A stretch of 64,000 nucleotides of DNA, taken from the NCBI GenBank assembly GCA_041394145.1, contig JAWKIW010000013.1, positions 74,523 through 138,522 on the forward strand, given 5' to 3'. The number at the start of each line of letters is the position of its first letter. Positions within the stretch are counted from its first letter, which is position 1. This DNA comes from JAWKIW01 sp041394145 (lineage in GTDB: Bacteria; Actinomycetota; Acidimicrobiia; Acidimicrobiales; Acidimicrobilacustridaceae). A program made the translations under genes and the position numbers. A model generated the notes under the pieces. The model ran no database searches, was not told the DNA's origin, and worked only from the letters and a program-made list of their open reading frames with translations. Below are positions 21,894-31,438 of the stretch, one piece after another.

Positions 21894-23336
21894 GTGACCG
21901 ACGGGGGCGGGACCACCGCCGATCGCTGGTGGCGCCGGGCGACGTCGGCCGCCGACCGTCACGATCGCCGCCGGCGGGCGGCCCGCCGCGAGGCAGGCGG
22001 CGACGCGTGGCCGCGGGCCGCCGATCCCGGACCGGTGGCGTCGGCGGCGGCCGCTGCGAAGCTGGTGCTCATCGGCGTCGGCGGCGTGGCGGGCGCCCCG
22101 CTCGTGGGCTGGACGGCGGCCCGGAACAACCGGACCCTCACCGAGCTCGCCTGGCGGTACCCGGATCTGGTCGCCGACGTCCTCGCCGGCCGTGCCAGCG
22201 GCCCGCCCTTCGAGCGCGTCGGCCGCGCCCCGGCCGCGGCGCGCTACGTGATCACCTCGGACCTGCACCGCGGCCCGGCCGGAGCCACCGACTGGCCGGG
22301 CCTGCAAGACGTCACCCGGCTGTACCTGGCGATGCTCGACTGGTACGGCGATCGGGGGTGGGGGCTCGTCGAGGACGGCGACGTCGAGGACTTCTGGATG
22401 GTCGGCGGCTCGACCTACGGCGTCGTCTACGAGCTCGCCCGCTGGGTGGGGCACGCCCGGCGGTCCCCGGCCGGTCGGCGGTTCCTGCGGGCCGTCCACG
22501 GCGAGCACCTCCGGCGCATCGTCGACCACAACGCCGAGGTCTACGACCGGATCGAGACGCGCTTCCACCGCCACGAGCGGTACCACCGCATCGTCGGCAA
22601 CCACGACGACGCCTACCTCGACGAGGGCGTGGTCGACCTCCTGCGGCAGGTCCACCCCGGACTCGAGGTGCTCGACGCGCTCGTGCTCGAGGGGTCCGAC
22701 GGCGGGGTGGGCCTCGTCACCCACGGCCACCACACCGACCCGTGGAACGCCCCGGGCCGGTCGGGGCTGGGCAAGCTCGGGACGTGGCTGGGCTCGACGG
22801 TCGCCGATGCCCCCTTCACGTCGGCCAACCCCGGCCTGCCCACCGCGGCGCAGACCCGCCGCCTCCTCGACGGCGCCCACACCAGCGTGCTCACCGAGGT
22901 CTCGACCGTCTTCGGCGCCAACCGTGAGCTGTACAGCATGGACGAGGTGATCCTGCACGACGCGTGGCGTGAGCGCTTCGGCCCCGGCGGCCCCTGGCTC
23001 GTGCTCGGTCACACCCACCTGCCGCTGGTCGCCCCGGTCGACCCCCGGGGGCGGCGGTCCTGGGACCGCTACCTCAACGCCGGGTGCGGTGTGTTCGACG
23101 GGATGGTGACCGCGGTGGAGTGGGACGGCGTCGGCGGCGTCGCCGGCGGTGATGCCGACGTGGCGCTGGTCGCGTGGCACTGGGCCGACGACACCACGCC
23201 CGACGGTGCCGTCGTGGCCGAGATCGACGGTCGACCGGTCGCCCGGCGCCGGCTCCGACGGACGCCGGGCGGCGGGCACGTCGCGCACCACGGTGCCGAC
23301 GACCACGTCGAGGCGTCCGCGGTGCCACCGCGATGA
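21894..23336 (+). CDS. Calcineurin-like metallophosphoesterase
   Basis: A 480-residue protein with an Arg-rich N-terminus and one hydrophobic segment (AAAAKLVLIGVGGVAGAPLVG, near residues 48-70). The metallophosphoesterase core then shows all five motifs: ITSDLHRG, EDGDVEDFW, GNHDDAYLDE, VTHGHHTDPWN and VLGHTHLPLV, supplying two-metal ligands. The substrate is unknown; the size and the long middle region separate it from small nucleases and cyclic-nucleotide phosphodiesterases. Its stop overlaps the ATG of the HAD gene (ATGA), so the two are translationally coupled. Confidence 0.88.
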   Translation: MTDGGGTTADRWWRRATSAADRHDRRRRAARREAGGDAWPRAADPGPVASAAAAAKLVLIGVGGVAGAPLVGWTAARNNRTLTELAWRYPDLVADVLAGRASGPPFERVGRAPAAARYVITSDLHRGPAGATDWPGLQDVTRLYLAMLDWYGDRGWGLVEDGDVEDFWMVGGSTYGVVYELARWVGHARRSPAGRRFLRAVHGEHLRRIVDHNAEVYDRIETRFHRHERYHRIVGNHDDAYLDEGVVDLLRQVHPGLEVLDALVLEGSDGGVGLVTHGHHTDPWNAPGRSGLGKLGTWLGSTVADAPFTSANPGLPTAAQTRRLLDGAHTSVLTEVSTVFGANRELYSMDEVILHDAWRERFGPGGPWLVLGHTHLPLVAPVDPRGRRSWDRYLNAGCGVFDGMVTAVEWDGVGGVAGGDADVALVAWHWADDTTPDGAVVAEIDGRPVARRRLRRTPGGGHVAHHGADDHVEASAVPPR

Positions 23337-24045
23337 GCGCCGGGCGCGCCGAGCGCCGGTCGGGGCCACCGTCGCCGCCCGCGGCGGTGCTGTTCGACCT
23401 CGACGGCACCCTCGTCGACCGGGAGCCGCTGATGCTCGAGTCGCTGCGGCGCGCCGCCGCCGACGCCGGCGCGCCCCTCGCCGCCGACGAGGCCGCCGAC
23501 TACCTGGGTCGCGCCTGGCAGGACGTGTACGCCGGCCTCGCCATCGGTGACCGCACGGGCCTCGGCTTCGCCTCGTTCCTCGACCGGGTCGTCGCCTGGA
23601 GCGAGCGCCTGGTGGCCGATGGCCACCCGGTGCGGGTGCTGCCGGGTGGGCCGGCGCTGATCGAGCGGTTGGGCGCGGCGGGGGTCGCCGTGGGCGTGGT
23701 CACCGGCTCGCTGCGCCGCGAGGCCACGGCGGCGCTGGGGCTGGTCGGGGTGCTCGGTCGCCTCGACGTGTTCGTCCCCGCCGACGACTACGAGCGGGGC
23801 AAGCCGGCGCCCGATGCCTACCTGCTCGCCGCCGCCCGCCTGGGGGTCGAGCCCGCAGCTGCGTGGTGGTGGAGGACTCGGTGCCGGGCATCGCCGCCGG
23901 GCTGGCTGCGGGCATGTGGGTCGTCGCGACGGCGGCGGCCAACGCAGCGCCGGGCGACCCGTCGCACCAGGACCTGCGGGCCGCCCACGTCGTGCTGGCG
24001 GGCCTCGACGACCCGGGTGCGTGGGCCGCGGTGGGCGGTCCCTGA
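23333..24045 (+). CDS. HAD-family phosphatase (phosphoglycolate-phosphatase-like), one frameshift
   Basis: A haloacid-dehalogenase phosphatase split by one frame change near 23858. Motif I is AVLFDLDGTLVDREPLMLES, motif II is VAVGVVTGSLRREATAALGLVG, motif III is the Lys in DYERGKPAPDAYLLAAARLGVEPAA, and after the break motif IV is VVVEDSVPGIAAGLAAGMWVVAT. Restoring one base between GCAGC and TGCGTGG joins the halves into a normal protein of about 237 residues ending at 24045. The loss lies at one point with nothing else damaged, so sequencing error is the simplest reading. Coupled to the preceding metallophosphoesterase by an ATGA overlap. Confidence 0.8.
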
Positions 24046-24093
24046 GCGACCCCGTCGGTGGGCGGGTGGGCGCTCGCCGCCCGCGCCGTCGGG

Positions 24094-24789
24094 TCAGCGC
24101 GGCGGGGCGGTCAGGTGCACGACGTACCACTCGCCGCGCCACGAGATCATCGACGACACCACGAAGCTCTTCTGCTGGCCGTTCACCGAGTAGCGGACCT
24201 TGGAGTTGAGCACCCGCCAGTACGGCAGCTTGTTGTTCTCGGTGCCGGGCTTCATCCACTGGGCGTTCGCCATGGGCACGTCGATGCCCTCCAGCGTCGC
24301 CGCCGACGGGTCCTTGCCCAGCTGCTGGTGCAGGGCGTGGATCTCCCGTTCGTAGGTGCCCACCAGCCGGTTCTTCCAGTCGCCGTCGGGGTCCTTGATC
24401 GGCTTGACCTGGCGGTACGCGGTGAGCGGGAAGAAGAAGGGCAGCGCCGCCTCGGGGTCGTCCTCGACGATGCCGGTCCACAGCGCCTGCAGCCGTTCCT
24501 GGAAGGCCGGGCTGTCGACCGACGGCTTGTCCTCGGTCTGGGGGAGCGTGCCCGGGTCGACGGTGGTGGTCGGCGCCGGCACCGTGGTGGCGGTGGCCGG
24601 TGCGGCCTCCTCGCCGGCTGCCGGCGCGCCGTCGCTGCCCGCGGCCGGGGTGGTGGCCGCCTCGTCGCCGCGCCCGCAGGCGCCGGCGAGCAGCGCCGCC
24701 GACACGACGACGACGCCGCCGAGGCGACCGACGCGGTCGAGGAGGCCGTGACGTCCGGAGCGGCCGGACCGGGGAGCGGTGGGGGGCAC
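24094..24789 (-). CDS. Secreted lipoprotein of unknown function
   Basis: A 231-residue protein with a typical lipoprotein signal: basic N-terminus, hydrophobic VVVVSAALLAGAC with the lipobox Cys near residue 38. An Ala/Thr/Pro linker of about 45 residues follows, then a compact domain beginning DSPAFQERLQALWTGIVEDDPEAALPFFFPLTAYRQVKPIKDPDGDWKNRLVGTYEREIHAL and ending SMISWRGEWYVVHLTAPPR. This domain recurs in actinobacterial lipoproteins without a known role; the NTF2-like size and layout suggest a ligand-binding or scaffold fold, but that is inference. The GTG start lies eight bases after TAGCGT on this strand (24798-24803), so it may be leaderless. Confidence 0.7.
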   Translation of the reverse strand: MPPTAPRSGRSGRHGLLDRVGRLGGVVVVSAALLAGACGRGDEAATTPAAGSDGAPAAGEEAAPATATTVPAPTTTVDPGTLPQTEDKPSVDSPAFQERLQALWTGIVEDDPEAALPFFFPLTAYRQVKPIKDPDGDWKNRLVGTYEREIHALHQQLGKDPSAATLEGIDVPMANAQWMKPGTENNKLPYWRVLNSKVRYSVNGQQKSFVVSSMISWRGEWYVVHLTAPPR

Positions 24790-24862
24790 GGCGATGCACG
24801 CTACCGGCGGCGGGGGCCGTGGCTACAGTCGCTCGCGCCACCCGGTCCCCGCGACGGGCGAT

Positions 24863-24910
24863 CTCGTCATGGATTCGGGGGCAGGAGCACGCAGATCCAT
24901 GACGAGAACG
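24863..24910. repeat. Second copy of the dispersed palindrome
   Basis: Arms 24863-24873 (CTCGTCATGGA) and 24896-24906 (TCCATGACGAG) pair over 11 bp. The right part, AGCACGCAGATCCATGAC and then AGAACG (24886-24909), matches the right arm of the hairpin at 3521-3570 with one difference. It sits between two divergent genes, here in a promoter position, so it is unlikely to be a terminator. Confidence 0.7.
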
Positions 24911-27322
24911 GCGTGGGGGGACGGCGGCGCCTTCGGGTGGTGGGACCGCGACGGGGCCACAGGGGTCGACGTGTTCCGCGTCGCGCCGTCGCTGCCCGAT
25001 CCGGCGCTGGTCACGCCGCCGGGAGGGGCGAGCGCCTGCTGGCACCAGGTCGCCAACCGGGAGCTGACCGCGACCGCCACGGTGGGCGGCGGCACCGGTG
25101 TGTGGACCGCCCGACGCGGCGTGGTCCGCCTGACCGGCGACCGCCGGGCCTGGGACGTCGACGGGCTCGTCGCCGCCTCCCTGACCGCGACCTGGGGGCC
25201 GGCCTTCGCCGAGTGGCAGGGCCGGACCCGCACCGGGGCCACCGTCGTGCGCCGGGTGGCGGCGCCGGCCGAGGACGTGGCCGCCCTGCGTGTCGACGTC
25301 GCCGTGCACCCGGCGGCCGACGGCGGCGGGCCGGCGTGGGTCGCCGAGGGCCTCGATCTCGCCCCGCTCCCGCTGCTCGTCGGTGGGCTGATGAGCCCCT
25401 GGACGGCGCCACCGGCCGGGGTGCGGGGCGCGGACCGGTTGGCGTGGTCGGCGCTGTTCGGGCTCGCTGCGGCGGCGCGGGCCGCCACCCACGCCGCCCG
25501 CCGGCTGCTGGCCCGAGGGCTCGTCGCCTCCGTCGATGCTCAGGACGGCGCGGTGGTGGTGCGGCCCCGCCGCCCCGCCCCGCCCGAGGCGCCGCCGCGC
25601 CAGGCCTGGTTCGACCGGTCCCTGCCCACGCTGGTCCTGGTCGCCGTGGGCGACGGCGGCGCGGTCGACCGCCCGACGGTCGTCGACCGCGCCGGTCGGT
25701 GGCCGTCCCTGCGCGTCCGGACCGATGCGGTCGAGCCCGACGCAGCCGGCGTGCGTCGCCTGGCGTTCGTCGTCGCCCTCGGTGCCGACGAGCGGGCGGC
25801 CCGCGCCACGGCGGAGGCCGCCGGTCGCACCGACGCCGACGCGCTGGCCCGGGCGTGGGGTGGGCTCGTGCGCCTCGAGCTGGACCGGCCGACTGCGCCG
25901 GGACGCCCGGCACCGGCGTCGCTGTCGGCTGCCGGTCCCGAGCCGTCCGCCGGCGCGCCTCCGCCCGGTGCCGGGCTCGCCGGCACCGAGCTCCTGGCGC
26001 TCACCCGGGAGGCCCCCTGGCACGCCGTGCACCTGGTCGGCGCCGAGCAGCCCGACGACTGGCTCGGGGTGCGCTACCCGGCCCAGGGCTCGGCCTACGG
26101 CTACGTGCACGGCCTGCAGGGCGCGCCCCGGGACTACGCCATCTCGGCGGTGCCCCTGACCTTCATCGACCCGCCCGCGGCTCGGCAGGCCCTGGTCGCG
26201 ATGGCGCGCCTGACCCGGCCCAGCGGCGCGGTTGCCTACGCCCACACCGGCCGGGGCCGCACCACCTCGGGCGGCATCCACGACGCGCCCACCGACCTGC
26301 CGCTGTTCTGGATGTGGGCGCTCACCGAGTACGTCTGGGGGACCGGCGACCGGGCGTTCCTCGACGAGGAGCTGCCCTTCGACCCTCCCGCGGCGGGCCG
26401 GGCGACACCGAGGGAGCGGGTGCTCGTCGCGACTCGGTACCTGCGCGAGGAGGTCGGTGCCGGCCCCCACGGCCTGCTGCGGGTGGGCAGCGGGGACTGG
26501 GCCGACCCGATCTCGGCCATGGTCCGCGACCGGCGGGCCTTCCACCGCCACGGGGAGTCGGGCTTCAACACCGGCTTCGCCGCCTTCGTCCTGCCCCGGG
26601 CCGCCGACCTGGTGGCCGACACCCATCCCGCCGAGGCGGCGGCGCTGCGAGCCTGGGCCGGCGAGCTGTCGGCCGCCATGGCCGCGGCGTGGAACGGCTC
26701 GTGGTTCCTGCGTGGCTTCGACGGGCGGGGCGCACCGGTCGGCGACCGGCACCTGTTCCTCGACGGGCAGGTCTGGTGCCTGATCGCTCAGGTCGGCAGC
26801 GAGGCCCAGCGGCGCCGCCTCGTGGCGGCGATCGCCGAGCGCAACGACCGGCCGTCCCCGGTGGGCGCCACCATCCTCGACCGTCCGCACCCGGTCCGGT
26901 TCGGGATGCTGGCGCCGGGCTGGGACTGCAACGGTGGGGTGTGGGCGGCGGTCAACGGGCTGCTGGCGTGGGGCTACGCCCGCCACGACCCGGTCCTGGC
27001 GTGGCGTGCCCTGCGCCAGCAGTCCCTCGCCGCCCACGCCCGGGCCTACCCCCACGTCTGGTACGGCATCTGGAGCGGGCCCGACGCCTGCAACGCCCAC
27101 TTCGGCAGCCGTCCCGGCGAGACGTTCGTGCAGCCGGCCACGCCGATGACGGAGTTCCCGGTGATGAACAGCAACGCCCACGCCGGGCCGCTGCTCGCCC
27201 TGCTGCGCGTCTTGGGCCTGGAGACGGAGCCGTCGGGCGTGGTGGTGCGTCCGCAGCCGCCCGGCGCCCCGTCGTGGCGCATCGGCTGCGCCCTCGGCGA
27301 GTGGTCGTCGCCCGCAGGATGA
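24899..27322 (+). CDS. Six-hairpin (alpha/alpha)6 glycosidase-like protein
   Basis: About 807 residues. An N-terminal beta-rich region is followed from about residue 360 by a glycosidase-type helical barrel, with blocks including YGYVHGLQGAPRDYAISAVPLTF, GGIHDAPTDLPLFWMWALTEYVWGTGDRAFLDEELPF, GSGDWADPISAMV and a GWDCNGGVWAAVNGLLAWGYARHDP segment. The C-terminal part has NSNAHAGPLLALLRVLGLE. The overall pattern resembles GH94 phosphorylases and GH36/GH63-like hydrolases; acid/base candidates are the Asp residues in IHDAPTD and GSGDWAD. The start is uncertain: ATG 24899 lies inside the palindrome and lacks a ribosome site, and the frame is open back to 24779. The convergent sulfatase gene suggests a carbohydrate theme, but the substrate is unknown. 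Confidence 0.65.
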   Translation: MTRTAWGDGGAFGWWDRDGATGVDVFRVAPSLPDPALVTPPGGASACWHQVANRELTATATVGGGTGVWTARRGVVRLTGDRRAWDVDGLVAASLTATWGPAFAEWQGRTRTGATVVRRVAAPAEDVAALRVDVAVHPAADGGGPAWVAEGLDLAPLPLLVGGLMSPWTAPPAGVRGADRLAWSALFGLAAAARAATHAARRLLARGLVASVDAQDGAVVVRPRRPAPPEAPPRQAWFDRSLPTLVLVAVGDGGAVDRPTVVDRAGRWPSLRVRTDAVEPDAAGVRRLAFVVALGADERAARATAEAAGRTDADALARAWGGLVRLELDRPTAPGRPAPASLSAAGPEPSAGAPPPGAGLAGTELLALTREAPWHAVHLVGAEQPDDWLGVRYPAQGSAYGYVHGLQGAPRDYAISAVPLTFIDPPAARQALVAMARLTRPSGAVAYAHTGRGRTTSGGIHDAPTDLPLFWMWALTEYVWGTGDRAFLDEELPFDPPAAGRATPRERVLVATRYLREEVGAGPHGLLRVGSGDWADPISAMVRDRRAFHRHGESGFNTGFAAFVLPRAADLVADTHPAEAAALRAWAGELSAAMAAAWNGSWFLRGFDGRGAPVGDRHLFLDGQVWCLIAQVGSEAQRRRLVAAIAERNDRPSPVGATILDRPHPVRFGMLAPGWDCNGGVWAAVNGLLAWGYARHDPVLAWRALRQQSLAAHARAYPHVWYGIWSGPDACNAHFGSRPGETFVQPATPMTEFPVMNSNAHAGPLLALLRVLGLETEPSGVVVRPQPPGAPSWRIGCALGEWSSPAG

Positions 27323-27394
27323 CACCGGGCGGGATCGCGCCGGTCCGACCCCGTCGCCGGCCGGTCTGCCGGCGCCGAGCCGGGGCCGGGACGA

Positions 27395-28990
27395 TCAGGC
27401 GAGGCCGAGGCGCTCGAGCTGCTCGCCGGGGGCGTCGATGGCGACCAGGGCGTCACGCAGCGCGCCGGCCAGGTCGGCCTCGAGCGCGGCGGCGACGGAG
27501 CCGGCGGCGGCGCCGGCCAGGTCGTGGCCCTCCTCGGGATCGTCGACCAGGTCCCACAGGTGGTGGGTGTGGCCGGTGCCGTAGCCCCAGTAGGGGAGGA
27601 GGTCGCCGGGTCGGTAGGGCTGGCGGATCACCGGGATGGCCGACCCCGGCATGTGGTCGAGCACGGCCCGGTCGTCGGGCGGGGGGAACACGACCTCGGG
27701 ATCGATGCCCGTCACGTGCAGGGGCATGGTCGACCACCGGTTCGACCACATGCTGAGCGGCGCGTTGTCGCCCTCGGGGGCCCGGCAGTACTTGTGGCGG
27801 TCGGTGATCAGGTGGACCTCGTGGCCCCACATGCCGGCCAGCACGTGGTCGCGCACCCGATCGACCTCCCGGCGCAGCAGCGGGACCAGCGTTCGACCGT
27901 GGGTCCGACCGGGCGTGGCCGCTCCGAGCACGTCGAGGATGGTGGCGTGCAGGTCGACGGTGGTGGTGAGGGCGTCACAGGTCGCCCCGGCCACGTCGTC
28001 GCCGGGCCACCACACGAGCAGCGGCAGGTGGGCCAGGGGCTCGTGCAGGGGCACCGCCGGCTTGCCCCACAGGTCGCGCTCGCCCAGGTAGTGGCCGTGG
28101 TCGGTGCACACGATCACCACGGTGTCGTCCCACAGGCCGTGGCGGTCGAGGGCGTCGAGGACCCGGCCGAACCAGGCGTCGATCATGGTGAGCTTGGCGC
28201 CGTAGCAGGCGCGGACCTGGGCGCCCTCCCGCTCGGTGAGCTCACCCCTGGCGATGCCGCCCACGGCGTAGGGCGGCCAGATCAGGTGCGGGCCCTCCCA
28301 GGTGTCGTCGTACATCGAGGCGTAGGGCTCGGGCGTGTCGAAGGGCTCGTGGGGGTCGAACTCGTCCACCAGGAGCAGGAACCGCTCGTGGCGTCCGGCG
28401 TTGTCGTCGAGCCAGCGGGCGGCGGCGGCCATGGTGCGGGGGCCCGGGAAGTCGGCCTCGTCGCGGAACCAGCCCCGGCTGTCGTCGTAGGGCATGTGGC
28501 CGCGGTGGAAGCTCGGCGCACCCATCCACGACGGGTCGGGCACCGTCTTCCACGGGTCGCTCTCGTGGCCGCGCTGGTAGTCCCAGGCGGTGAAGTCGAC
28601 GTGGTAGTTCTCCCCGCCCGACTCGAACAGGTGGGGGTGGTCCGAGACCAGCTGGGTGGTGACGCCGGCCCGCCGCAGCGGCCGGGTGAGCGGCTCGTCC
28701 CACAGCTCGACCGAGCCCCACGGACGCCACGGGAAGTCGAGCGTGCCGCACAGCAGGTCGTGACGGGCCGGGATGCAGGGCAGCGAGCCGGCGAAGTGCC
28801 TGGTGAAGCGCCGGGCGCGCGCCGCGAAGCCGTCGAGGTTGGGCGTGGCGAACTCGTCGCCGCCGTAGGCGCCGAGCAGGTGGCGGTTGAGGCTGTCGAG
28901 GAGGATGACGACCACGTTGCGGGGGCCGGGGCGCGCCGCGCCGCCGGCGTCGGGATCGGCTGGGCCACCGCCGAGGACGTCGTCGTCCAC
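27395..28990 (-). CDS. Type I (formylglycine) sulfatase
   Basis: A 531-residue alkaline-phosphatase-superfamily sulfatase. NVVVILLDSLNRHLLGAYGG holds the first metal Asp, and GSLPCIPARHDLLCGT carries the CxPxR signature with Cys72 to be converted to formylglycine. VIVCTDHGHYLGERDLWGKPAVPLHEPLAHLPLLVWWPG carries the DHG metal site and substrate-side residues, and DLVDDPEEGHDLAG is the usual C-terminal segment. It hydrolyses a sulfate ester; no signal peptide is seen, so a cytoplasmic substrate is likely. A formylglycine-generating enzyme is not encoded in this window. It is five bases downstream of the CBS gene on the same strand. Confidence 0.92.
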   Translation of the reverse strand: MDDDVLGGGPADPDAGGAARPGPRNVVVILLDSLNRHLLGAYGGDEFATPNLDGFAARARRFTRHFAGSLPCIPARHDLLCGTLDFPWRPWGSVELWDEPLTRPLRRAGVTTQLVSDHPHLFESGGENYHVDFTAWDYQRGHESDPWKTVPDPSWMGAPSFHRGHMPYDDSRGWFRDEADFPGPRTMAAAARWLDDNAGRHERFLLLVDEFDPHEPFDTPEPYASMYDDTWEGPHLIWPPYAVGGIARGELTEREGAQVRACYGAKLTMIDAWFGRVLDALDRHGLWDDTVVIVCTDHGHYLGERDLWGKPAVPLHEPLAHLPLLVWWPGDDVAGATCDALTTTVDLHATILDVLGAATPGRTHGRTLVPLLRREVDRVRDHVLAGMWGHEVHLITDRHKYCRAPEGDNAPLSMWSNRWSTMPLHVTGIDPEVVFPPPDDRAVLDHMPGSAIPVIRQPYRPGDLLPYWGYGTGHTHHLWDLVDDPEEGHDLAGAAAGSVAAALEADLAGALRDALVAIDAPGEQLERLGLA

Positions 28991-28995
28991 GTCGT

Positions 28996-29376
28996 TCAGT
29001 CGAGGAGGTGCTCGAGCACGTCCCGCATCGACACGATGCCCACGACCGTGTGGCCGTCGAGCACCGGCAGGTGGCGGATGCCGCCCTCGATCATGGTCCG
29101 GGCGGCGTCGCTGAGGTGCTGGTCGGGCGCCAGGCAGACGATGTCGTAGGCCATGATGTCCGACGCCCGATCGCCGTCGAGGTCGGCGTCGTCGGCGATG
29201 GCCCGCACGAGGTCGCGCTCGGAGACGAGCCCGGCCGGATCCTCGGCACCGCGCACCACCACGCAGCCGATCTCCTCCCGCGAGAGGATCTCGGCCACCT
29301 CGCGGATGGTCGTGTCCGGCACCACCGACACGGTGGTGCGCTTCATCACCGACGACACCAGCTCGCTCGCGCTCAC
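28996..29376 (-). CDS. Two-CBS-domain protein
   Basis: A 126-residue protein made of two CBS modules: VSVVPDTTIREVAEILSREEIGCVVVRGAEDPAGLVSERDLVRAI and DIVCLAPDQHLSDAARTMIEGGIRHLPVLDGHTVVGIVSMRDVLEHL. Such stand-alone pairs bind adenine nucleotides and act as energy-state sensors or regulators. A GTG start follows AGGAGAAG on this strand. It is the first gene of a two-gene transcript with the sulfatase, but no functional link between the two is evident. Confidence 0.9.
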   Translation of the reverse strand: MSASELVSSVMKRTTVSVVPDTTIREVAEILSREEIGCVVVRGAEDPAGLVSERDLVRAIADDADLDGDRASDIMAYDIVCLAPDQHLSDAARTMIEGGIRHLPVLDGHTVVGIVSMRDVLEHLLD

Positions 29377-29558
29377 TGCTCTTCTCCTGTCCGTCCCGGA
29401 CGCCCGGGCCCCTGCCCGCCGCCGCCGGTCACGCTAGGCGAGGGCGGCCGCTGGGCAGAAACGCGCCAGATGGCTCAGCCGCGGTGCCGAGCGGTCGATG
29501 GACAGAGCAGCGGAGAGCGGGCGGCTCACCACAGGGTGTGCCGCGGAGGGAGTGGACG

Positions 29559-31312
29559 ATGCTGCAGGCCGATGCGTCACCGTTGCGGGCGCGCCCGTCC
29601 GAGGGCGGGCCGGACCGAGGGCCCGGGTCACGTCGCTGGGGTGGGACCAGGCCGCGACGTCGCCGGGAGGCCCTGGCGGTGGTCGGCCTCGCCGCGGCGC
29701 TGCTGGCGGGTGCGTGCTCGTCGGCGACGTCCCAGCAGTCCTCCACGACCTCGGCCGTCACCGCGTCCGGCGCCGCCGGCGACCGGTCGACCCGGGTCTC
29801 CGGACCGGCCGACGGCGCCGATCCCACACCTGGTGGCCGGCTGGTGATGGGCGTGGAGGCCGAGACCGAAGCCATGGATCCGGCGCGCGTCCCGCTGGCG
29901 GCTTCGGGGTACTTCCTCGCCTCCTCGGTCTTCGACTCGTTGGCCACGCTCGACGCCGACGGCAACGCCAAGCCCTTCCTCGCCACCGCCATCGAGCCCA
30001 GCGACGGTGCCCGCACCTGGACGATCACCCTCCCGGCCGGCGTGAGGTTCCACAACGGCGACGAGCTCACGGCGCAGGCCGTCAAGGCCGACCTCGACTT
30101 CTTCCGGCAGTCCGCCATCACTGCTGGCCTGCTCCGCACCGTCAGCAGCGTCGAGGCGCCGGATCCGACCCACGTGGTGGTGCGGCTGTCGGCGCCGTGG
30201 ACGGTGTTCCCGAACGTGCTCACCACCCAGGTGGGCTACGTGATGCACCCGTCCATGATCGACGATCCCCAGAAGGCCTATGCGCCCATCGGCACCGGGC
30301 CGTTCCAGTACGACGCCCACACCATGAACGAGAGCTGGTCGCTGCGGAGGAACCCGGCGTACTGGCGCAAGGACGGCGCCGGTCGCCAGCTCCCGTACCT
30401 CGACCAGATCCAGTTCAAGGTCATGGTCGACGAGACGACCCGTCTGCAGGCGCTGCGCGACGGCGACATCGACATGATGCACACGGTCAAGCCCGATCAG
30501 GTGCTGGCCCTCCGCCAGCTGCCCGAGTACAAGCGGGTGGAGTACGCCGACGGCGAGAAGGACTTCCTCACCCTCAACACCGAGGACCCGCCGTTCGACG
30601 ATCCGATCGCCCGCCAGGCCGTCGCCCGGGCCGTCGACCCGGAGCGCTGGCGCCGGGAGATCACCAAGGGCGTCAAGCAGCCGGCCAACAGCCCCTTCGG
30701 TCCGACCCAGCCGGGGTACACCGAGAACAGCGGCTACCCGGCCTTCGACCTGGCCGAGGCCAAGCGGTTGGTGCAGCAGTACGAGTCGTCCCACGGCGCG
30801 CCCCTCGAGTTCGTGTACACCGCGGGGGACGATCCGAGCGACCGGGCCGAGGCCCAGCTGCTCACGTCGATGATGGCCGACGCCGGCATGAAGGTGTCCA
30901 TCACGTCGCTGCCGCAGGCCAGCTCATCGCCCACGTCGTCACCGGTGACTACCAGGTGTCGATCTGGCGGAACTTCGGCATGCCGAACCCCGACGCCGAC
31001 ACCGTGTGGTGGCGCTCGGAGAGCATCCTGCCCAAGGGTGGCGTGTCGCTGAACACCGCCCGCTACGCCGACCCGCAGATCGACGCCGCGATCGACGAGG
31101 CGCTGGCCGCCACGACGCCGGACCAGCGCCAGAAGGCCTACGAGCAGGTGGCCCAGCGCATCAACCAGGCCGTGCCGTACATCTGGCTGGGCCGGGTGGT
31201 GTGGAACCTGGCCGCCAGCGACCGGGTCAACGGCATCTACCCCGCCGCCAACGGCTCCGTCCAGACGCTCGGCGAGAAGTCCTGGATGGGCGACCTCTGG
31301 ATCCGGCGCTGA
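29559..31312 (+). CDS. ABC transporter peptide/nickel-type substrate-binding lipoprotein, one frameshift
   Basis: A family 5 extracellular solute-binding protein of about 584 residues, broken once. The signal is a lipoprotein type (LAVVGLAAALLAGACSS, lipobox LAGAC). Family motifs: PGGRLVMGVEAETEAMDPAR, FDSLATLDADGNAKPFLATAIEPSDGARTWTITLPAGVRFHNGDELTAQAVKADLDFF, and IGTGPFQYDAHTMNESWSLRRNPAYW. The frame runs into nonsense after ISLPQA-like sequence near 30918, and a neighbouring frame resumes with QLIAHVVTGDYQVSIWRNFGMPNPDADTVWW through to the stop at 31310-31312, so one base is missing there. No permease or ATPase gene is adjacent. Start ATG 29559 with GGAGGGAG upstream. Confidence 0.85.
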
Positions 31313-31426
31313 GCCGAGGGCGCCGGTCGCTCCTCGGTGACGGGACCGCGCGGCGCGGGGGATCGCGCGCGGTCACGCGCGTCTCCGGCGCGACGGATCA
31401 GCGGTGAGGAGGGGGGACGCCGCGGG

Positions 31427-31432
31427 TACCGT
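31427..31432 (+). promoter_or_regulatory. -10 box (TACCGT) before the threonine-aldolase-like gene
   Basis: TACCGT lies six bases before the GTG at 31439, the spacing expected for a leaderless transcript. Confidence 0.4.
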
Positions 31433-31438
31433 CGCCCC

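Noticed and set aside
24779..24898. Longer N-terminus for the glycosidase-like protein
   Set aside because: The added residues translate the divergent promoter region and the palindrome and are low complexity.
23069..27325. Minus-strand frame of about 1400 codons
   Set aside because: It spans several genes on the plus strand, including the HAD and glycosidase-like genes, and has no coherent domain content.
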